From Alphaproteobacteria bacterium (lineage in GTDB: Bacteria; Pseudomonadota; Alphaproteobacteria; Rs-D84), in contig JAEEQU010000011.1 of assembly GCA_016285415.1 (NCBI GenBank), forward strand, positions 1-18,905: a stretch of 18,905 bases of DNA, read 5' to 3'. The position numbers were made by a program, and so were the translations under genes. Position 1 is the first letter of the stretch, and every line of letters starts with the position of its first letter. The notes under the pieces were generated by a model that was given only the letters and a program-made list of their open reading frames with translations, ran no database searches and was not told where the DNA came from. This document shows positions 1 to 7,304 of this stretch, one piece after another.

Positions 1-2
1 AT

Positions 3-341
3 ATCATAGATGATAATACTATTTACGAGGTGGTAAAGAAAAAAAGTGATATTAAAATTTCGGAGCGTGTACGCCTGCGCAATGTTGATACCCCCGAAAT
101 AAATGGCGAATGTGATTATGAAAAAAATAAAGCACAACAGGCGCGCACGCGTTTGGGCGAAATAATTCCAATTGGCAGCATGGTTGAATTAACCAATATC
201 AAAGATGATAAATACCTTGGGCGAATAGATGCCAATGTATTTGACAGTCGTGGGCGCGATGTTGGAAATGTCCTTGTTCGCGAAGGACTGGGGCGCAAGT
301 ATAACGGCGGCCGTCGTGATAAGTGGTGCAATATAAAATAA
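3..341 (+). CDS. Thermonuclease (SNase-like) family protein, 5'-truncated by window edge
   Basis: C-terminal part of a staphylococcal-nuclease-fold protein, a family of Ca-dependent phosphodiesterases that cut DNA or RNA. The frame is open to the window edge. The residues before the GTG at 30 (IDDNTIYEVV) resemble the usual VxDGDTxxV beginning of the domain, so the real start lies outside the window and GTG 30 is only an internal codon. Visible family residues are the Arg of VRLRNVDTPE with the following D, T and E (equivalents of R35, D40, T41 and E43 of the S. aureus enzyme), and the Arg of YLGRIDANVF (equivalent of R87). The end is GLGRKYNGGRRDKWC, typical of the family. It converges on the plsC-like gene with 2 bp between stops. 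Any signal peptide would be outside the window. An active enzyme is inferred, not shown. Confidence 0.85.
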   Translation: MIDDNTIYEVVKKKSDIKISERVRLRNVDTPEINGECDYEKNKAQQARTRLGEIIPIGSMVELTNIKDDKYLGRIDANVFDSRGRDVGNVLVREGLGRKYNGGRRDKWCNIK

Positions 342-343
342 TG

Positions 344-1051
344 TTATGCGCTGTGGCGATTTATTGCCGCACCAATTTCTTCTAATGATGATGTAGATGC
401 AATTATTGGTTCAAAGTGCATTGTTGCGGTTCCCGATTTCATGCGACCACGTTTTGGCCAATAAACCCCAGAATCTGTTCCAACCGGTATAATTGGCAAC
501 TTTAATGTCTGGGCCAAGAACATCAAACCACGACGCAATGGAATTGGATGTCCGGGTTTCACACGCGTCCCTTCGGGAAATATAATAAGTGTTTGGCCGT
601 TCATGATTTTATTTGCGACTTCTGCGGTTAATTTTTTCATGTTTGTTGCGCCACGTTCACGGTTTACTGGTTGCATTCCCATGCGCCAAAATGCCCAACC
701 GTATATTGGAATCCACAATAATTCACGTTTTAAAATAAAAAATGGGTTTTGTATGTTGGTAACTAAAATAGCAACCTCTAGAATAGACATATGTTTTGAT
801 GCAATAATCGCCTTGCCATCATATCTGATGTTATCGTTCGGGGTTGCGGGGATACCGTTTTCTTCGGTTGGTGGATAAAAGATTTTATATTTAATACCGC
901 AAATCAATCGCGCCAGTAATAATACGCCCTTGGCATCAGTTATAATAAATTTGCTGGTTAATTTTTTTGATACTAAACCAATCAACAATAACGGCGACCA
1001 CGCGGTGAAATACAAGGCCAAAATTATTTTGAAAATTATTGTACGAAACAT
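344..1051 (-). CDS. plsC: 1-acyl-sn-glycerol-3-phosphate acyltransferase (PlsC/LPLAT family)
   Basis: 235-residue inner-membrane acyltransferase that would acylate lysophosphatidic acid at position 2 to give phosphatidic acid, the phospholipid precursor. An N-terminal hydrophobic segment (about 5-26) is followed by the LPLAT blocks: SKHMSILE with His87 and Glu92 (HX4E, a variant of HX4D), GMQPVNRERG (about 125-134), FPEGTR (158-163), and LKLPIIPVG (about 183-191). Length is normal for a short alphaproteobacterial PlsC. It is the last gene of the ftsE-ftsX-ydcF-plsC operon, 23 bp after the ydcF stop, and has only a weak A/G-rich ribosome site. The four-gene order is common in Alphaproteobacteria, which supports the call. 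Exact acyl-donor preference (acyl-ACP or acyl-CoA) cannot be read. Confidence 0.88.
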   Translation of the reverse strand: MFRTIIFKIILALYFTAWSPLLLIGLVSKKLTSKFIITDAKGVLLLARLICGIKYKIFYPPTEENGIPATPNDNIRYDGKAIIASKHMSILEVAILVTNIQNPFFILKRELLWIPIYGWAFWRMGMQPVNRERGATNMKKLTAEVANKIMNGQTLIIFPEGTRVKPGHPIPLRRGLMFLAQTLKLPIIPVGTDSGVYWPKRGRMKSGTATMHFEPIIASTSSLEEIGAAINRHSA

Positions 1052-1074
1052 TTCTTTTTACCTTTTATGACATT

Positions 1075-1599
1075 TTAATATAAAAAACTCGGGCTTTCTT
1101 TGATGCCAATCATTGTGGCAATGTATTTTACATATTCAATAAACCAACGTTCCAATCGGCGCGATGGTGGCATATTGGAAAGTGCAACCGGGCATGCAAC
1201 AATCGTGGCCGATGGCAGTTCTGATTGAACCAGATGTTTTGCGCGACGTATGTGATCTTCGGTTGTAATCAAAACAATTCTGTCCAGTCCAGATTTTTCC
1301 GCAATATTACGAATTGCCACCGCATTTTGATATGTTGATTTTGATTCAGATTCTATTGTTGCGCGATTCGTATTTCTATATTGTGATTCCACCCCCGCAC
1401 CAATTATATACAGGTCTGCATCTGGGTATTTTTCAATTTGTTTCATCGCAAATGGTATGCGCCGAAAATCCCCAGTCAACACGAATATACTGTCATTTTG
1501 CAATATAAAATCACAGTCATTTGGACGTGTTAATTTGAATGCAATGCCCCCAACCACAAACAGACAAATCAACCAAAAAGATGGATGGAATAATTTCAT
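1075..1599 (-). CDS. YdcF/SanA-type DUF218 membrane-anchored protein
   Basis: 174-residue protein with one N-terminal membrane anchor (about 7-24) and a DUF218 (YdcF/SanA/ElyC) domain. Domain hallmarks are FVLTGDFRR near the start, ADLYIIGAGVESQ, the acidic ESESKSTYQNA segment, and RIVLITTEDHIRRA. The start at 1599 is chosen because its ATG overlaps the ftsX stop as ATGA, the usual sign of translational coupling; a longer reading frame to 1800 runs antiparallel-in-frame through ftsX coding sequence and has no domain content. Family members are linked to envelope or polysaccharide metabolism, but no biochemical reaction is firmly established for this branch. Its place between ftsX and plsC suggests an envelope role (inference). 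Confidence 0.85.
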   Translation of the reverse strand: MKLFHPSFWLICLFVVGGIAFKLTRPNDCDFILQNDSIFVLTGDFRRIPFAMKQIEKYPDADLYIIGAGVESQYRNTNRATIESESKSTYQNAVAIRNIAEKSGLDRIVLITTEDHIRRAKHLVQSELPSATIVACPVALSNMPPSRRLERWFIEYVKYIATMIGIKESPSFLY

Positions 1600-2438
1600 T
1601 GTTCTTGATTCAGTATCTTGATAGTTGTCCGTTTTGTTATAAATATTGCAAACAATATAATTGCGATTGGCACACAGCACAACACCAACCAACCGGCGCC
1701 CGATATTCCAATTGTTGCCATTAAACCGACACGCGCAGAATGTGCGACACCGATTATTGCAATTATAATTGGAATTGCGACGATGAATCCGATACTGCAT
1801 GCAACCATGCAGATTTTTGCGACAATTATTTGCATTTGGTGTGCGACGAACGAATCGCTGGCCCCGATTTGATTTAATATTTCCAATTCACGTTTATGCA
1901 AGATGGCGATATTCCGCGCAATAAATGAAATGCAAATCCCAATAGTTGCAATGATAATTGCCAAAACCACCGACAAAATGCCTATCATCTTTAACCCCGC
2001 CGAAATTGATGGGCGCAGGGCATCTTGGTGTGTGACGAATCGTCCATACGATTTTATCTGGTCGCGAATCGGTTTCATATCTGATTCGGTTTTAAATTTA
2101 ACCTCGTACATTTTTGGCAGATATTTTTCCAACACGTTTTCGCCACCGGAAATCCATGGTTGCATAAGTTTTACCATTTCATTATTTGAAATTTCGCGTG
2201 TTTCAGAAAATTTATCGTCATTTGTTTTGATAATTTTTTCAACGGCATTTGCATTGTCTTTACCATTTACCTGAACAGTTGCATATAAATCCCATTGACG
2301 ATTCCAGCGCGACACACCGGTACCAATTGCGATGGATATCCCAAGTGCCATCACCGCCAAGAAAGTCATAATTCCCATTACCGCCGTCATAAAGGCAGAT
2401 TGTTCACGAAACAAAGAAAATACAATTGGTCTTTTCAT
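1596..2438 (-). CDS. ftsX: Cell division protein FtsX (ABC transporter permease-like)
   Basis: 280-residue integral membrane partner of FtsE. FtsEX sits at the division septum and, in studied bacteria, uses ATP hydrolysis to switch on peptidoglycan hydrolases. Topology fits FtsX: short cytoplasmic N-terminus, TM1 about 16-40, a large periplasmic loop about 41-148, then three hydrophobic segments near 150-173, 200-232 and 244-268. The sequence KRELEILNQIGAS between TM2 and TM3 is the conserved cytoplasmic FtsX loop (family consensus R.EIeilrliGAs). It starts 2 bp after the ftsE stop and its own stop overlaps the ydcF start by 4 bp, so the three genes are certainly one transcription unit. The loop sequence itself is poorly conserved in the family; the gene identity rests on topology, motif and neighbour FtsE. 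Confidence 0.92.
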   Translation of the reverse strand: MKRPIVFSLFREQSAFMTAVMGIMTFLAVMALGISIAIGTGVSRWNRQWDLYATVQVNGKDNANAVEKIIKTNDDKFSETREISNNEMVKLMQPWISGGENVLEKYLPKMYEVKFKTESDMKPIRDQIKSYGRFVTHQDALRPSISAGLKMIGILSVVLAIIIATIGICISFIARNIAILHKRELEILNQIGASDSFVAHQMQIIVAKICMVACSIGFIVAIPIIIAIIGVAHSARVGLMATIGISGAGWLVLCCVPIAIILFAIFITKRTTIKILNQEQ

Positions 2439-2440
2439 TA

Positions 2441-3211
2441 CTATTTACTTCCGATATCTTTAAATTGTTTGGCCAATTCTGCAAAGTAATCGTCATCTGT
2501 GCTGGTGCGTGGTTTCTTAGGCGCAGCGGCCTTTTGCCCGATGAAATTCAGTTTATGATTTTCCACGTGCATAATTGGGAACTTATAGGTTTCAATTAGT
2601 TTTGAATTATGCGTCGCCAAAATAATAGTTGTTCCGAACATTTTATTCATTTGGATAAACAGTTCCATCAAACGCGACGCATTTTCATCGTCCAGATTTC
2701 CGGTTGGTTCGTCCGCCAGCATAATTGCCGGTTGCAGAATAATTGCGCGCGCGACAGAAACGCGTTGCTGTTGTCCACCAGAAAGTGTTAATGGGTTCAC
2801 ATTTGCATATTTCCCAAGGCCGACCCAGTCCAAAGTTTTGGTTACCAATTTTTTAATTTTATCTTCGGCAACACCGCGCACGCGCAGGGGTAACGCGACA
2901 TTATCAAACACCGAAATATGCGACAGCAATGAATAGGATTGAAATACTATTGCCATTTTATGACGAATCGCGGTGATTTCATCGCGCGACATATTATTTG
3001 TTGGCTGGCCAAATAATTTTATTGTTCCGCGACACGGCTTATGCAACTGGTATATAAGGCGCAACAGCGTTGTTTTGCCCGCCCCAGATGCACCCGATAA
3101 AAAGTAAAAAGAACCGGCACTGATATTAAAAGACACATCGGTCAGAATATCCGGATTATTGTCGTAACGCGCGCCCACATTGGCGAAAGATATGATTGTA
3201 TTGTCTTCCAT
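2441..3211 (-). CDS. ftsE: Cell division ATP-binding protein FtsE
   Basis: 256-residue ABC ATPase that works with FtsX at the cytoplasmic face of the membrane. All nucleotide motifs are present in order: Walker A GASGAGKTT (about 40-48), Q-loop VFQSYSLLSH, signature LSGGQQQRVSVARA, Walker B IMLADEPTGNLD and the switch His in ILATHNS. The C-terminus carries an extra Ala/Lys/Pro-rich tail (about 215-256) beyond the usual ~220-residue FtsE. Start: I choose ATG 3211 (MEDNTIISF). A longer frame from a TTG at 3247 is rejected because that TTG is the first three bases of a -35 box whose -10 lies between it and ATG 3211. There is no Shine-Dalgarno before ATG 3211, consistent with a leaderless message. 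Confidence 0.93.
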   Translation of the reverse strand: MEDNTIISFANVGARYDNNPDILTDVSFNISAGSFYFLSGASGAGKTTLLRLIYQLHKPCRGTIKLFGQPTNNMSRDEITAIRHKMAIVFQSYSLLSHISVFDNVALPLRVRGVAEDKIKKLVTKTLDWVGLGKYANVNPLTLSGGQQQRVSVARAIILQPAIMLADEPTGNLDDENASRLMELFIQMNKMFGTTIILATHNSKLIETYKFPIMHVENHKLNFIGQKAAAPKKPRTSTDDDYFAELAKQFKDIGSK

Positions 3212-3218
3212 ATGGGTC

Positions 3219-3247
3219 AGTTTAGTAAAAAAAATAAAATGGGTCAA
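3219..3247 (-). promoter_or_regulatory. Sigma70-type promoter of the ftsEX-ydcF-plsC operon
   Basis: Read on the minus strand: TTGACC (3247-3242), 17-bp spacer, TAAACT (3224-3219). Seven bases separate the -10 from the ATG of ftsE at 3211, so the predicted transcription start coincides with the A of the start codon. No other promoter or ribosome site is visible before ftsE. Confidence 0.6.
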
Positions 3248-3264
3248 TTATTTTGAATTGCAAT

Positions 3265-3293
3265 TTGCAAGGGGGGTAAAAATGTGATATAAT
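3265..3293 (+). promoter_or_regulatory. Promoter of the outer-membrane beta-barrel gene
   Basis: TTGCAA (3265-3270), 17-bp spacer containing a G6 run, and a perfect TATAAT (3288-3293) preceded by TG at 3285-3286 (extended -10, TGATATAAT). The ribosome site AGGAG lies at about 3311-3315, before ATG 3322. It is divergent from the ftsE promoter with about 20 bp between the two -35 boxes. Confidence 0.75.
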
Positions 3294-3321
3294 AGGTGTA
3301 TCAAAATAAACAGGAGAAAAC

Positions 3322-4254
3322 ATGAAAAAGGTATTGGTCGGATTAACAGCATTATTGGTTGCAACGGGCGCGGGTCTTGCGTCTGATTGTACCAGCAACG
3401 GCAAAAAATGTGGATGCAAGCCGAAAAAATATCGCGTTATATACGTGACGGCGCACAATCCAGAAACCATGTATGACAACAGCATGTTTGAAGCCCAAGA
3501 AATTGGGCCAGATTATCGTATGGTTCCGATGGAACGCAGTGCCGCGATGCATGATCGCCGTACTTCGTTTGCAGAAGATGAAAAATACTATGATAATTAT
3601 AGTGAAGCATACGACGACCAATTTGATGACGAACCTACACCGGTTGCAAGAACGCACAGTGATATGGCGGGCGGATATATTGGTGGCCGTGTTGGTATAG
3701 ATTTGGTTTCTTGGAAAAACAGATACAAGGCGACACCGATTACCGCGGCCGCGGATTTGGGTTCGGACCATGATGAATATTTTATGCAACCTGTTTTTGG
3801 TGGTGATGTATTTGTTGGTTTGCATTTGAATCCGGCGGTTCGGTTGGATTTAGAGGCCGGTTACATCAGCCAGTTTGAAGATTCTGATAATGAATTTACA
3901 TTTAAATTGTCTGCGCCATACACGACATTAAATGCATATTATGATTTCATAAATGGTTTTTACCTTGGTGTTGGTGCCGGTATGGCATTCCCCAAGGCAA
4001 CAATGGATTGGGCGCATTTCGTCGCCGGCAGTGGCACCGAACGTCAGACATCATTTATGGCCGCAATTATGGGCGGTTGGACATATTATTTGTCTGATCG
4101 CGTGGTGTTAGATTTGCGTGCGCGCATTGCCGGATTTGAAGGACCAAAATGGACACGTGGCGTCACAGGTTACGGGACATTGGAATCCATACAAATCAAG
4201 ACAGGTTATATCGTAGATACATCGTTTAAGATTGGTTTGCGGTTTGAATTCTAA
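3322..4254 (+). CDS. Outer-membrane beta-barrel protein (OmpA/OmpW-like porin domain)
   Basis: 310-residue exported protein. Signal peptide: MKK then a hydrophobic core, with likely cleavage near residue 20 (GLA-S). A linker of about 90 residues follows. It begins with three Cys (23, 30, 32) among Lys/Gly, then is strongly acidic and Tyr-rich (about 85-105). From about 114 to 310 the sequence alternates polar and aromatic/aliphatic residues with Gly-rich turns (GGYIGGRVGIDL, FYLGVGAGMAFP, VVLDLRARIAGF), as in eight-stranded barrels, and it ends in LRFEF with a C-terminal Phe, the BAM recognition signature. It has its own extended -10 promoter and AGGAG ribosome site, suggesting good expression. 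The exact porin family is not recognised; the N-terminal Cys/acidic domain is unusual and may lie in the periplasm or be surface-exposed. Confidence 0.78.
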   Translation: MKKVLVGLTALLVATGAGLASDCTSNGKKCGCKPKKYRVIYVTAHNPETMYDNSMFEAQEIGPDYRMVPMERSAAMHDRRTSFAEDEKYYDNYSEAYDDQFDDEPTPVARTHSDMAGGYIGGRVGIDLVSWKNRYKATPITAAADLGSDHDEYFMQPVFGGDVFVGLHLNPAVRLDLEAGYISQFEDSDNEFTFKLSAPYTTLNAYYDFINGFYLGVGAGMAFPKATMDWAHFVAGSGTERQTSFMAAIMGGWTYYLSDRVVLDLRARIAGFEGPKWTRGVTGYGTLESIQIKTGYIVDTSFKIGLRFEF

Positions 4255-4290
4255 AAAAAACGAAAAAAAATTAAAAAACCGTTTTTAGAA
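4249..4290 (+). terminator. AT-rich imperfect inverted repeat after the beta-barrel gene
   Basis: TTCTAAAAA...CG (4249-4262) can pair with CGTTTTTAGAA (4280-4290), with three unpaired A. The left arm includes the stop codon. It lacks a GC-rich stem and a clear T tract, so termination here is only a weak suggestion. Confidence 0.25.
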
Positions 4291-4302
4291 TAAGAAAAAA
4301 TG

Positions 4303-4311
4303 TGATATAAT
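4303..4311 (+). promoter_or_regulatory. Extended -10 promoter of the fibre-like gene at 4336
   Basis: TGATATAAT (4303-4311), in the same surrounding context (AAAAATGTGATATAAT) as the promoter at 3279-3293. No good -35 is seen (TTTTAG at 4283-4288 at best), as often with extended -10 promoters. Ribosome site AGGGA lies at 4322-4326. Confidence 0.65.
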
Positions 4312-4335
4312 GTCGTAGAGTAGGGAACAAAAGAG

Positions 4336-5739
4336 ATGAGAGAGGGCATAAGAACATCATTAATATCAATCGTGTGTGCGGTGGCGGTTTCCGGCGTTGC
4401 GCATGCGGCGGCATCTGTTCGTAGTGTCGGTGGAACGGGGACATATTCTTCGGCGACATCGGCGACCCAATCTGCAACGAATACGGCGCGTGCGGGTTCA
4501 TTACGTGCAACGGGTGGTTATGTTCGTCCATCGGCGACAGTGTCGGGTGCAACGAAAAATGCGACCACCACGGCCAAGACGCCCGCGACATCAACATCTC
4601 GTTCGGGTTCGGGTCAACGTTTATCCATTGGTAAATATGTTGGCGCGCCAAAATCTATTAGCCAGTCCGGCGGCGGCAGTGGTTCCGACACAATTCGCGA
4701 AGAAAGAATTGAAAACATTGAACGCCAGATTGAACAGTTAGAGGCCGAAAAGCAAGTTGCCCTTAAAGACACACGCTATATCACAATCAGTAATGACGAA
4801 GTTACATTAAATACCGACAATCTTATTGCCGATTTGGAATTGCATCCGGGTGCGGATGGTCGTCCGGTGGAATTAGATGCGGACAATGCGACCGGTATCA
4901 AATGGCGTTATGTTGCGCGTGATGGCGAAACCCAAGAATCATGGCGCGATTTGGTTTCATGGGATGTTATTCAACAGCATGTTGATTTCGGCGATGTGAA
5001 CAGTTATATCAATACCAAGGTTGAAAATATTCAGACCCAGTTAAATACGATGGGCGAAAACATTGCGACGATTAACGAAACGTTAACGGATAAACAATCG
5101 CAGATTGATAATATCAACAGCAGTATCAGCACAATTAACACGAATTTGGAAACCAAACTGGACAAGAATCAGGGAACCGGTGCCGCGGGCAAGGTTATGA
5201 TGGTTGATGCGACCGGCCATATTACACCGGGGAATGTTGTGTATTCCACATCCGAAGTAGATCAGTTATTGGACAGTGTTGGCGACGATTTGAATCAGAA
5301 ATTGGACAAGAATCAGGGTGCCGGCAACGCGGGTAAGGTTTTGGCGGTTGGCGATGACGGTGACGTTATTACCCAAGATATTACATCGGCAATTGGTGTA
5401 GATGTCGCCGGCAAGGTTGATAAAGCCCAAGGTACCGCGAACGCGGGCAAGGCATTACAGGTTGGTACCGATGGTAATGTAACATTATCAGATGCACCAT
5501 TGGGGAATCTGGCATATACGAATAATATAACGGCGGCGGAAATCGCGGATCGTTCATTGCCGGGGACAAAATTGGCCGAAGGTGCGGTAACCAGCACCGA
5601 ATTGGCGGCGTCAATAACAACCGCGATAACCGAGGCATCCATGCTGGAAAAATGGTGGAAGGAAAACAGTCCAGGTGAAGATGCACTGCTGTCCATTGAC
5701 TCAAACGGTAAACCACAATGGTTCCTGATCGCGGAATAA
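4336..5739 (+). CDS. Exported coiled-coil protein with phage-tail-fibre-like repeats
   Basis: 467 residues. Signal peptide about 1-24 with cleavage after AHA. Residues 25-118 are low-complexity Ser/Thr/Ala/Gly. A coiled coil (about 120-143, EERIENIERQIEQLEAEK) follows, then a globular stretch containing WRYVARDGETQESWRDLVSW (190-209). A second heptad region (about 224-276) leads into three related repeats at 275-297, 323-345 and 361-383, of the form [LV]DK.QG..NAGK.L.V..DG.V. Then comes DRSLPGTKLAEGAVTS (405-420), typical of bacteriophage tail-fibre shafts, and a C-terminal tail ending WFLIAE. No phage genes surround it and it carries a host secretion signal, so I read it as a surface fibre or adhesin built from tail-fibre modules (inference). 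It may be co-transcribed with the gene at 5884. Function unknown. Confidence 0.75.
   Translation: MREGIRTSLISIVCAVAVSGVAHAAASVRSVGGTGTYSSATSATQSATNTARAGSLRATGGYVRPSATVSGATKNATTTAKTPATSTSRSGSGQRLSIGKYVGAPKSISQSGGGSGSDTIREERIENIERQIEQLEAEKQVALKDTRYITISNDEVTLNTDNLIADLELHPGADGRPVELDADNATGIKWRYVARDGETQESWRDLVSWDVIQQHVDFGDVNSYINTKVENIQTQLNTMGENIATINETLTDKQSQIDNINSSISTINTNLETKLDKNQGTGAAGKVMMVDATGHITPGNVVYSTSEVDQLLDSVGDDLNQKLDKNQGAGNAGKVLAVGDDGDVITQDITSAIGVDVAGKVDKAQGTANAGKALQVGTDGNVTLSDAPLGNLAYTNNITAAEIADRSLPGTKLAEGAVTSTELAASITTAITEASMLEKWWKENSPGEDALLSIDSNGKPQWFLIAE
5158..5484 (+). repeat. Three diverged in-gene repeats encoding tail-fibre-like modules
   Basis: Repeat units at 5158-5226, 5302-5370 and 5416-5484 each encode about 23 residues with the shared core DK.QG..xAGK. 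Between units 1 and 2 is a Val/Asp-rich spacer (VYSTSEVDQLLDSVGDDL). DNA copies match well at GACAAGAATCAGG in units 1 and 2. Confidence 0.7.
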
Positions 5740-5883
5740 AAAAGAAATTCGGGAGTAATTTATAAAGCAAGAGAGGAAGAAAATAAATTAAATCCGTAAA
5801 AAAACAGCGTTGATATTGTGTTGGCAATTTCCATACGGTACCGATGCGAAGCAAACAACAACAAACAAATAAAAGGAATTAAA

Positions 5884-6513
5884 ATGAAAATGAATGTCAA
5901 AGGTTTAGTTTTCGTCGGTTTTGCTGCGGCTGTTTTTGCAGGTGCGGCGCAAGCGGCGGGTGAAAATAAAACGGTTACGTCATTACAGTATACCGAAGCA
6001 ACATACGCAAAGAAAACAGATTTGGGTGCTGCTGCGGCGAAAGGTGTTGATGCTAACTTTAATGATACAACAAGTGAAAATTTGCCAACGACCGCTGCAG
6101 TTGCGACATATGTAGGAAATCAAGTAAGCACAGCAGGTGGTAGTTATCAGACAGTTCCAGGTGCAAATGACGGACAAAAAGTTGCGAAAGCAGGTGGTGG
6201 ATGGGAAGCGTTGGATACCGATGCGACCCCGACAGCGAACAGCACAAAGCCGGTTCAATCAGGTGGTGTTCTCACAGCATTGAATGCAAAAGCAAATACT
6301 GCTGATTTAGGTACTGCTGCGGCTGCGAATGTTGCAACAAATGGTGTTGCGGCCAGTGAAACAGGTTTGGTAACTGGTGATCAGGTTAATACCGCTATCA
6401 CAACTGCGACAAATGGGAAGACAGTTCCGGCTACATCTACATGTACCGCGTTCCCATGCGCGTTGGTTGCAACCGCGGCTGATACGTTCAGTTGGGAACC
6501 AATCCAACAGTAA
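5884..6513 (+). CDS. Small exported protein with tail-fibre-like modules
   Basis: 209 residues. ATG 5884 is chosen because AAGGA (5873-5877) precedes it and a signal peptide begins there (MKMNVKG, hydrophobic core, cleavage after AQA at about residue 24); upstream in-frame codons lack both. The mature part is Ala/Thr/Gly-rich and contains DLGAAAAKGV and later DLGTAAAANV, the segment TPTANSTKPVQSGGV, and VTGDQVNTAI. These phrases are typical of bacteriophage tail-fibre and tip proteins. The C-terminus has two Cys spaced CTAFPC and ends FSWEPIQQ, somewhat like the Trp-containing tail of the neighbour (QWFLIAE). There are no phage structural genes nearby. Probably a cell-surface fibre or adhesin subunit made with the upstream gene (inference); exact function unknown. 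Confidence 0.75.
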   Translation: MKMNVKGLVFVGFAAAVFAGAAQAAGENKTVTSLQYTEATYAKKTDLGAAAAKGVDANFNDTTSENLPTTAAVATYVGNQVSTAGGSYQTVPGANDGQKVAKAGGGWEALDTDATPTANSTKPVQSGGVLTALNAKANTADLGTAAAANVATNGVAASETGLVTGDQVNTAITTATNGKTVPATSTCTAFPCALVATAADTFSWEPIQQ

Positions 6514-6539
6514 TCAAACGATTATTGTTTGACCCTTTT

Positions 6540-6568
6540 GAAAACACCGCCGATTTGGCGGTGTTTTC
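6540..6568 (+). terminator. Rho-independent terminator after the fibre-like gene pair
   Basis: Perfect 12-bp stem: GAAAACACCGCC (6540-6551), loop GATTT, GGCGGTGTTTTC (6557-6568). The A-rich 5' arm and T-rich 3' arm allow use from both strands, fitting the convergent gene at 6643. Confidence 0.9.
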
Positions 6569-6573
6569 TGTTT

Positions 6574-6642
6574 AATTCTTACTTTCCACTAACCACCAAC
6601 ACTTCCCACTAACACTAACCACTAACACTAACCACTTCCCAC
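6574..6642 (-). repeat. TTAGTG-type repeat tract, copy 1
   Basis: On the minus strand, starting at the stop of the YqaA-like gene, the sequence is a tract of GTGG, GTTAGTG and TTAGTGG units with two GGGAAGTG variants. Positions 6612-6637 are identical, in inverted orientation, to 26 bases at 7718-7743. Confidence 0.85.
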
Positions 6643-7215
6643 TTACAACAAAAACATCAATATTATTCCGGTGCCGGCAATTAAAATCGCACCAATCGTC
6701 ATTGGCCAAAAGAAACGTTTTACCATTGCGTTCGCGCGTTCTTGGAATCGCCACAACAGGTACCCAACAATCGCAAATCGTCCGGTGCGAAATACCGCCG
6801 ACAGTCCCAAAAATACCAATGCCGGAAATCCCATAAATCCCGCACACATTGCCATCAATTTATATGGAACCGGTGTCACCGCCGTCAAAAAGATTATAAA
6901 TATGCCGTGTTTGATAAATAAACTTTGTGCCAATTCAAATTTCGCCATTGTCGCAAAATTTTCAATTATCCACACGCCAACCGAATCAAATACCCACATG
7001 CCAATCGCATACGCAATCGCACCACCAACAATGGAACCAAATGTCGCCGCCAAAACAACCGGAACCGCACGTTTTTTATTCGCAATAATTGGAGGGGTCA
7101 TGAAAACTTCGGGTGGAATAAACAAAAATATGGATTCAAACACCGTCATTATAAAAACTATCCATGTGTATGTTTTGCTTTCCGCACGCGATAGCAAATA
7201 TTCTGAAATCTTCAT
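6643..7215 (-). CDS. YqaA/DedA-type SNARE-associated (VTT) membrane protein
   Basis: 190-residue polytopic inner-membrane protein of the YqaA branch of the VTT/DedA superfamily. Features are FESIFLFIPPEVFMTP (about 26-41), a Gly-rich re-entrant-like segment GSIVGGAIAYAIG, the conserved TPVPYKLMAMCAGFMG (about 113-128), and FRTGRFAIVGYLL with the basic pair typical of the family. DedA relatives help flip or recycle lipid carriers (undecaprenyl phosphate or phospholipid) in the envelope; whether YqaA proteins do so is not settled. ATG 7215 is preceded by AAGGGA on the minus strand (about 7225-7230). It is divergent from rbfA with 89 bp between them. Its stop is followed immediately by the TTAGTG-type repeat. 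Confidence 0.85.
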   Translation of the reverse strand: MKISEYLLSRAESKTYTWIVFIMTVFESIFLFIPPEVFMTPPIIANKKRAVPVVLAATFGSIVGGAIAYAIGMWVFDSVGVWIIENFATMAKFELAQSLFIKHGIFIIFLTAVTPVPYKLMAMCAGFMGFPALVFLGLSAVFRTGRFAIVGYLLWRFQERANAMVKRFFWPMTIGAILIAGTGIILMFLL

Positions 7216-7304
7216 GATTTTGTTCCCTTGGGTAAAAAAAATTCCTTGATTAAATCTTAATATTTTATACGGTTAGATTACAACGAAATAAATGGATTAG
7301 TCAA

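Noticed and set aside
1600..1800. Extension of the YdcF-like frame to 1800 (67 extra residues)
   Set aside because: The extra part lies inside ftsX, has no domain signal and would destroy the clean ATGA overlap at 1596-1599.
3212..3247. TTG start for ftsE at 3247
   Set aside because: This TTG is the first half of a -35 box (TTGACC) and the -10 lies downstream of it; the family begins near MEDNTIISF.
5836..5843. Palindrome CGGTACCG before the gene at 5884
   Set aside because: Eight bases, no second copy and no context; expected by chance in a window of this size.
4336..6513. Prophage remnant
   Set aside because: Only fibre-like modules are present, both proteins have signal peptides, and no other phage gene is adjacent.
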